Source: Arsenophonus endosymbiont of Aleurodicus floccissimus (GTDB lineage: Bacteria > Pseudomonadota > Gammaproteobacteria > Enterobacterales > Enterobacteriaceae). From it: a stretch of 64,000 nucleotides of DNA. The notes beneath the pieces were generated by a model that saw only the letters and a program-made list of their open reading frames with translations, was not told the origin of the DNA and searched no databases. Below, piece by piece: positions 59,250 to 64,000 of this stretch. Positions within the stretch are counted from its first letter, which is position 1, and every line of letters begins with the position of its first letter. The DNA lies in the NCBI RefSeq assembly GCF_900343025.1, contig NZ_OUND01000002.1:1-64000 (forward strand), read 5' to 3'. The position numbers and the translations under genes were made by a program.

Positions 59250-59531
59250 ATGTTTGTTAGTTTTATGCATATTTAGCGTTTCATCAAAGTTAATGATGAG
59301 TTACAAAAAAACAGTGCGAGCCCGTCAGATATTTCTTCAAAATTTAAAGTAAATTCACAAACATTAGCAAATACCTCTATTCAATCATATTCAAAAGATA
59401 AACAAATTATTACTGAACAATTTAGCATTCATCCGTTTAAAATATGGCCAAATCACTATTTAAATATGTCCTGCCGTAATCTTATCGTAAAAAAATTAAC
59501 GCTGCGCCTACTAAATTTAATAAAAATTTAA
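59250..59531 (+). pseudogene. Broken unknown ORF
   Basis: An ATG at 59250 with a good GAGGAA site starts MFVSFMHI, meets TAG (59274-59276), then stays open for 84 codons: RFIKVNDELQKNSASPSDISSKF, SQTLANTSIQSYSKDKQIITEQF, ending LLNLIKI. The Ser/Asn/Gln-rich composition differs from neighbouring genes. I do not recognise a family. The good ribosome site and the long frame after the stop suggest a former gene of about 93 codons rather than chance, but this is not secure. Confidence 0.4.
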
Positions 59532-59601
59532 AAATCAAAGCAAAAGATATCATTTTTTCATAAAAAAGATTTAGCCATTTTAAAATAAAAAGGTTACTTC
59601 A

Positions 59602-60274
59602 ATGGGAAAAACTATATCAGACAAGGAGTTAGGTAGTTTGCACTCATTTTTAAAACATGAGAAAGATCCCTGGGGAATTAAAGATTTAAACTCGAGATAT
59701 GTTTATGTTAATAACTTTAGTCATCTAAGGATAAAACTCGATTTTAACATAGAAGGTATACTTGATAGCGAATTACCTCATCCTGTTGCAGAATTATCCT
59801 CAGATTTGATAATACATGATAACAATGTGATTTTTAATGACAAAAAAGAGGCTGTAATTCAGACCTCATTTAATTTTAAAGAAAAAAAAAATTAAAAACC
59901 CTACTTTTTTTGAAAAACGACCGTTCTATAGCGAATCTGGCGAAATTATAGGAACAATTTATCACGGACGTGAATTAGCTAACTTAGGCATAAACATATC
60001 CCATCCTTCAGTATATTTATTCACTCCTCCAAATGATCTTTTTTCCAATAGAGAACTTGATATCATTTTTCTTGCTCATCAAAAACTTAGTAGTAAATAA
60101 ATAGCGAGATTTTTAAATATTGCCATCCAAAGAGTAGAAGTCCATCTGAAGAATATTTATAAAAAAGTGGACGTACATTGTTTAAGACAACTGATTGAAT
60201 ACTGCAAATCAACGGAATTTGATAGATATATTCCGCAAAAATTTCTAAAAAATGAAATAAAATTTATTAAATAA
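59602..60274 (+). pseudogene. Broken PAS-HTH (LuxR-type) transcriptional regulator
   Basis: The frame starts MGKTISDKELGSLHSFLKHEKDPWGIKDLNSRYVYVN, a PAS-like sensor region seen in LuxR-type regulators of Photorhabdus and Xenorhabdus (from memory). It breaks in a run of nine or ten A near 59881-59893. The next frame gives FFEKRPFYSESGEIIGTIYHGREL and a LuxR helix-turn-helix (FSNRELDIIFLAHQKLSSK, TAA at 60098-60100, IARFLNIAIQRVEVHLKNIYKK), ending at 60274. A frameshift and a stop in the DNA-binding domain make it inactive. It directly precedes a permease gene, which it may once have controlled. Confidence 0.8.
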
Positions 60275-60306
60275 ATTAAATAGTAAAATAACAGGAGAAT
60301 TAATAT

Positions 60307-61620
60307 ATGTCTGATCATGCTTCATATTCACTTTATAGGGCGCCTCTTAGTGCCAAATTGAGTTTATTAAATGTAATATTAATCAAAATAAGACAAATGA
60401 CCTCACTTTCACAATTTATGCTCGGGGCTGTGTTAAGTCATGCCATGACATTTGAGCAAGCAATGATAGCAACATTATGCGCTACCTTAATACTGGAATT
60501 ATTAAGTTTGGGTTTGGGAATTGCCGGTACAAGAGAGGGATTATCAATTAGTTTACTTTCTCGCTCGTGCGGATTTGGACGTATAGGTTCAGCATTAGCC
60601 GGAATCGTTATCGCTGTTAGTTTGCTCTGTTGGTTTGGTATACAAAATTCAATTTTAGCTAACAGCCTAAATTATTCTACTAATAATTGGTTCGGTTTTA
60701 GTTGGGCTGCCATCATCTCAGGCTTAACACTAACAACATTAGTTGCTTTTGGTGTTAAGGCGTTAAATTGGACAGCAAAAATTTATGTACCACTTTTTAC
60801 TCTGGTAGTAGGCTGGATTTTCTTTTTATTAATAAAAGATTATAATATTATCAATCTAATCACGACTACACCAACCGGTATCGCAATGAGTCTAAGCGCT
60901 ACGATTACAGTAGTTGTTGGTGGATGTATGACCGGCGCCTTTACTACACCAGATATTAGTCGCTATTGTCAAAGTAGTATGCATGTCTTTTGAATGACAT
61001 TAACATCGATTATTATCGGTGAATTTATTGTTAATGGTATTACAATATTAATTTGCCCATGCACTGGACACCCATGACGTAGTGACAATTATGGGACAAA
61101 CAGCCAGCTGGATATGTCTTCTTACGGTTATTTTTCAGCTATAAATTAATGACTTAAACCTTTATTCTTCATCATGAGGGGTTGCTAGTACTGTTGAAGG
61201 ACTAACTGGCAAAAAATTAATCTTACATTTAGCTAACAATTACTTTGGGATGTATAGGAACATTTTTATCTGTTTTAGGTATACTAGAAAAATTTATCTA
61301 TTTCCTCACTTTTCTCGGTATCCTTTTCCCTCCTATTATTGGCGTAATGTTGATTGATTATTATATCATTCACACTAATCGTAAATTACTCGATGCTTAT
61401 AGGCAAACGGGTGAATTACCAAGCTTAACATCAATACCTTTAATCGGATGGAATGCCATTTATATCCTATTTATTAGGCAGCTTTGTTGGCGCTACCATC
61501 GACTTTGGCATACCATCATTGAATTCTTTATTAATAAGCGCCAGTATCGCATATTGGATACTATGCACTTTTTTCAGCAAAAAGACTAAAGCAGCTATTT
61601 TTCAGATAAATATTCAATAG
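60307..61620 (+). pseudogene. Broken NCS1-family (CodB-like) cytosine/purine permease
   Basis: The first 228 residues form hydrophobic segments typical of nucleobase-cation symporters (MLGAVLSHAMTFEQAM, GIAGTREGLSISLLSRSCGFGRIGSALAG, GGCMTGAFTTPDISRYCQ) and stop at 60993. Further pieces in other frames follow: TLTSIIIGEFIVNGI, SSLGVASTVEGLTGKK, then CIGTFLSVLGILEKFIYFLTFLGILFPPIIGVMLIDYYI. The last frame ends near 61620. Several frameshifts and stops are present. Substrates in this family are cytosine, purines or allantoin; this one cannot be specified. A strong ribosome site (AGGAGA) precedes the start. Confidence 0.8.
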
Positions 61621-62414
61621 AATAAACATCTGTCAGTCTATCCCGCAAATAAGGTATCTCTAATCTGCTTTTTGCTTGTAAGTTAAAATCAACCTCGCAA
61701 AAAACAAGATCTTCATCATTATAAGATGCTATTTTAACAACTGTCCACGTGCTCCTATTAATTAACTGCCACCAAAGAAATTTAATCTTGTTCTTTACCC
61801 CATCGATTTACAGCTGCTAAATGAATGCCATTTTCCAACGCTCGACTGGCACAATTTATTGAACAAATATCTTTACTTTCTTTATACCAGGCCGCAGGAA
61901 GAAACAGCATATCTGCTCCTTTCAAGATTAGAATTCTAGCGAGTTCAGGAAAACCGGCATCGTGACAAATCATTACACCAATACGACACTTTGGCGTATC
62001 AAATATAGGTATATTCTTCCCAGGAGTAAACTAAGTTCTTTCATGGTTAACCAAATAAATTTTTTGAAATATTCCAATCCAACTTTCATTATTTGGCGCC
62101 CAAACAGCTACCGAATTAAAAATTTCACCTAAAATCTATCCACGTTCAATAAATCCACATATAATGGTTAGATTTAGTTGTATTGAGAGTTTACTTAATA
62201 ATTGCTCAGTTTCTCCTCCATTCGATTCACTCAGCGACCATAGTGTTCAGTACGTAATAATTCTGGCAAATAACCAGCTGTTACTAACTTAAGGGAAACA
62301 GATAATATCCGTATTATTCGATGCCGCTTTTTTACATAATTTTTCTATTTTTAATAAATTACTTTTCTTATCGCCCAAAATTGTATCAATCTGAGCAAGC
62401 GCAATCTGTAGCAA
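61595..62414 (-). pseudogene. Broken nitrilase-family carbon-nitrogen hydrolase
   Basis: The remnant reads IALAQIDTILGDKKSNLLKIEKL, NNTDIICFP followed by a stop where the catalytic Glu should be, then pieces of LPELLRTEHYG, FNSVAVWAPNNESWIGIFQKIYL (Lys region) and IGVMICHDAGFPELARILILKGADML with the catalytic Cys. It ends RLEIPYLRDRLTDVYSIEYLSEK at 61595. At least five stops or shifts are visible. The only apparent start in frame is TTG at 62414. It converges on the permease remnant and overlaps its tail, so the pair may once have taken up and hydrolysed a nitrogen compound. Confidence 0.8.
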
Positions 62415-62818
62415 AATTTATTTCTATAAAACAATTAAATTTTTAAGTATATTAATAATATTAACCTACAACAATACCTAAAAACTAAGTATTTACCAAT
62501 ATAATACACTATTTTATAACTAAAAAATATCTGAAAATAAATACTAAAATAGTTTCTTATATAAATTTAATTAAAAGCTTTTACCAACACTTTGGAAATT
62601 TATTTAAATGTCTATCATTAAAATAGTTAAGCGATAAGTTTATGTTAATTCAATCTATATTATATAAATTTATTTATGAAAAATATTTTTAGGGTGAATT
62701 TTTAAATACATTAATATAAAAATATTTTTAGTATTATTGTAGATAATGAATAGCATGATTAATCTTAATCGGTTTAATGCTTATTTAATATTCTAACAAA
62801 GTATTTAGGAAAGTTACT
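62415..62818. other. AT-rich gap between nitrilase remnant and small ORF
   Basis: These 400 bases are very AT-rich (runs such as TTAATATAAAAATATTTTTAG). I see no open frame, RNA gene or repeat that I can support. The promoter of the small ORF at 62819 may lie near the right end. Confidence 0.5.
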
Positions 62819-63028
62819 ATGTTTAATGTACAACAAAAACGTAAAACAACTTTTTAAAGATTAAAGCCTGGTATGACTGTATCTTACAATGAAAAAGTGT
62901 TAAAAATAATAAAGTTACACAACATAAAACTAACAGAAAAGGGATTAATTTACCAATTTGATGTAGATGACAATAATGGAGTATTGATGGGTGAAAGTGG
63001 TACAAAAATAAGTATCATTAAAGAATAA
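62819..63028 (+). pseudogene. Small unknown ORF interrupted by one stop
   Basis: An ATG at 62819 with an AGGAAAG site starts MFNVQQKRKTTF, meets TAA at codon 13 (62855-62857), and continues in the same frame: RLKPGMTVSYNEKVLKIIKL, LTEKGLIYQFDVDDNNGVLMGESGTKISIIKE, to TAA at 63026. The whole would be 69 residues with a beta-rich look. An internal ATG (62873) could still give 51 residues. I do not recognise the family. Its well-formed codon pattern and ribosome site suggest a real former gene. Confidence 0.45.
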
Positions 63029-63361
63029 TAGGATTAGATATATAACTCAATACAGTTATTTTTAATTTTGTTACTTTCAACGTAACTGTTAATATATCGA
63101 CACGGCTTATCAAAAAAAATTAAACTACCATGGGCAGTATTGCAATCGAAAAAATTCTATCGTCTAAAATAGCACTCATTTATTTTGCTACTATATAATC
63201 TATTTAGATAACAAATATTAGAAATATTCTTAATCAATCACAACCATTTCAATAATAATGGATTAACATATTAGAATATTTAATTCTTTACTCCCATAAT
63301 ATAAAATGTTTTTTATAACAAAATGAAATAACTAATTAAAAACTCCAGCATAATAGGTAAA
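63029..63361. other. AT-rich gap upstream of mobA
   Basis: The 330 bases before mobA contain no supported gene, hairpin terminator or repeat. They presumably hold the mobAB promoter. Confidence 0.5.
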
Positions 63362-63959
63362 TTGAGTATAGCCAAAATTGTAGTCACTGGCATAATATTA
63401 GCAGGTGGGCAAGCTCGTCGAATGAATCGGTGCGATAAAGGGCTGATCCAGATTACAGGCAAATCACTTTATCAATATGCAATTGCAAAACTGTTGCCAC
63501 AAGTTGATTATCTATTCATTAATGCCAATCGAAATATCACAAAATATCAACAAGCAGGATATCCTGTTATTGTTGATACCATAGTAGATTTTGCTGGCCC
63601 CCTAGCCTGCATGTTAGCAGGTATTTATGCCGCTCAAACATCTTGGGTTGCCTTTGTACCTTGTGATGTTCCAGATTTTCCCGATGACCTAGTGATGAAA
63701 CTTTGTCAAGGTCGAAAAGAAAATGTCGGCAGTTATGTTGCGAGCACTGGCTTTAACCCATCCAATTTTTGCATTACTTCATCGTTTTGTTATCCCAACA
63801 CTAGAAGAAAATTTAATTAAGCATCAGCACAAGGTAATCTCTTTTATGGAAAAAATTAACGCTTCAGCAGTAAATTTTGCCCATTATGACAAAAATTTTG
63901 TTAATCTAAATACGTTGGCAGATTGCTATCAATGGGAGCAACAACAAATAAAAATGTAA
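63362..63959 (+). pseudogene. mobA: Broken molybdenum cofactor guanylyltransferase MobA
   Basis: MobA attaches GMP to molybdopterin to make the bis-MGD cofactor. The frame opens at a TTG (63362) and shows the GTP site LAGGQARRMNRCDKGL, the NANRN loop, and VPCDVPDFPDDLV with its metal-binding Asp. It shifts near 63735-63760. The other frame carries LTHPIFALLHRFVIPTLEENL and the end FVNLNTLADCYQWEQQQIKM to 63959. A frameshift in the last third removes the C-terminal part, so activity is unlikely unless the shift is a sequence error. Confidence 0.83.
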
Positions 63960-64000
63960 TCCTACTACTTGGAATAACAGCTTATAGTGGTACGGGAAAG
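63932..64000 (+). CDS. mobB: MobB, molybdopterin-guanine dinucleotide protein B (partial)
   Basis: An ATG at 63932, overlapping the mobA end, opens MGATTNKNVILLLGITAYSG and continues with the P-loop TGK at the right edge. This corresponds to the MobB start with its Walker A GTP-binding motif (AWSGTGK in E. coli). The mobAB order agrees with E. coli. Only 23 codons lie in the window, so intactness is unknown. Confidence 0.75.
   Translation, partial: MGATTNKNVILLLGITAYSGTGK

Noticed and set aside
62415-63361. AT-rich region searched for prophage, IS ends, CRISPR repeats or attachment sites.
   Set aside because: No regularly spaced repeats, inverted terminal repeats, transposase or integrase fragments were seen here or anywhere else in the window.

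Overview
This window is about 64 kb of a low-GC gammaproteobacterial chromosome. Protein sequences and gene order place it in the Enterobacterales. The many genes broken in place by frameshifts and stop codons, beside intact housekeeping genes, suggest a host-associated lineage in genome decay. An Arsenophonus-like insect symbiont of the Morganellaceae fits best, but that genus is my inference from gene content and style, not a database result. I count about 37 protein genes that look intact or nearly so and about 24 pseudogenes.

Layout. (1) 1-15.5 kb: the leader of a leftward rRNA operon whose 16S gene lies just off the left edge, a PurR operator, purHD (+), a broken yjaH, then hupA, yjaG, nfi, hemE and a broken nudC (all -). 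Next is a TPP riboswitch with a complete thiCEFSGH operon (+) and a broken secreted polysaccharide deacetylase (-). (2) 15.5-32.5 kb: a leftward block rpsL-rpsG-fusA-tuf-secE-nusG-rplK-rplA-rplJ-rplL-rpoB-rpoC. In E. coli these are two separate loci, the str operon and the tufB/beta operon; here they meet at one tuf gene, which carries two frameshifts. (3) 32.5-52 kb: the E. coli rpsL-to-ppiA neighbourhood: tusBCD, yheO, fkpA (broken), slyX, slyD, yheV, kefBG (broken), yheS, an inserted and decayed murR/murQ/murP module, a LysE-type exporter, yheT, yheU and prkB (all broken), crp, a broken DUF488 gene, pabA, a broken HExxH protein gene, ppiA. (4) 52-64 kb: the E. coli engB-to-mob neighbourhood: engB, the Spot 42 RNA gene spf, polA, dsbA, then broken srkA, yihD and cutA. 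An accessory patch follows (unknown ORF, PAS-LuxR regulator, cytosine/purine-type permease, nitrilase, small ORF; all broken), then a frameshifted mobA and the start of mobB.

How it works together. Retained functions are transcription, translation, purine synthesis, thiamine synthesis with TPP feedback, haem synthesis, p-aminobenzoate synthesis for folate, tRNA thiolation relay (TusBCD), DNA polymerase I, periplasmic disulfide formation, and global control by CRP and probably Spot 42. Lost functions are mostly stress response, NADH pyrophosphatase, K+ efflux, cell-wall sugar recycling, molybdenum cofactor nucleotide attachment and accessory regulation or transport.

I did not find a convincing undescribed intact system, CRISPR array, prophage, IS element or tRNA gene. 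The most notable points are the tuf-joined str/beta operons with a broken tuf, a nonsense codon near the end of rplA, replacement of a conserved arginine in HemE, an odd HU N-terminus, and two families of remnants I could not name.
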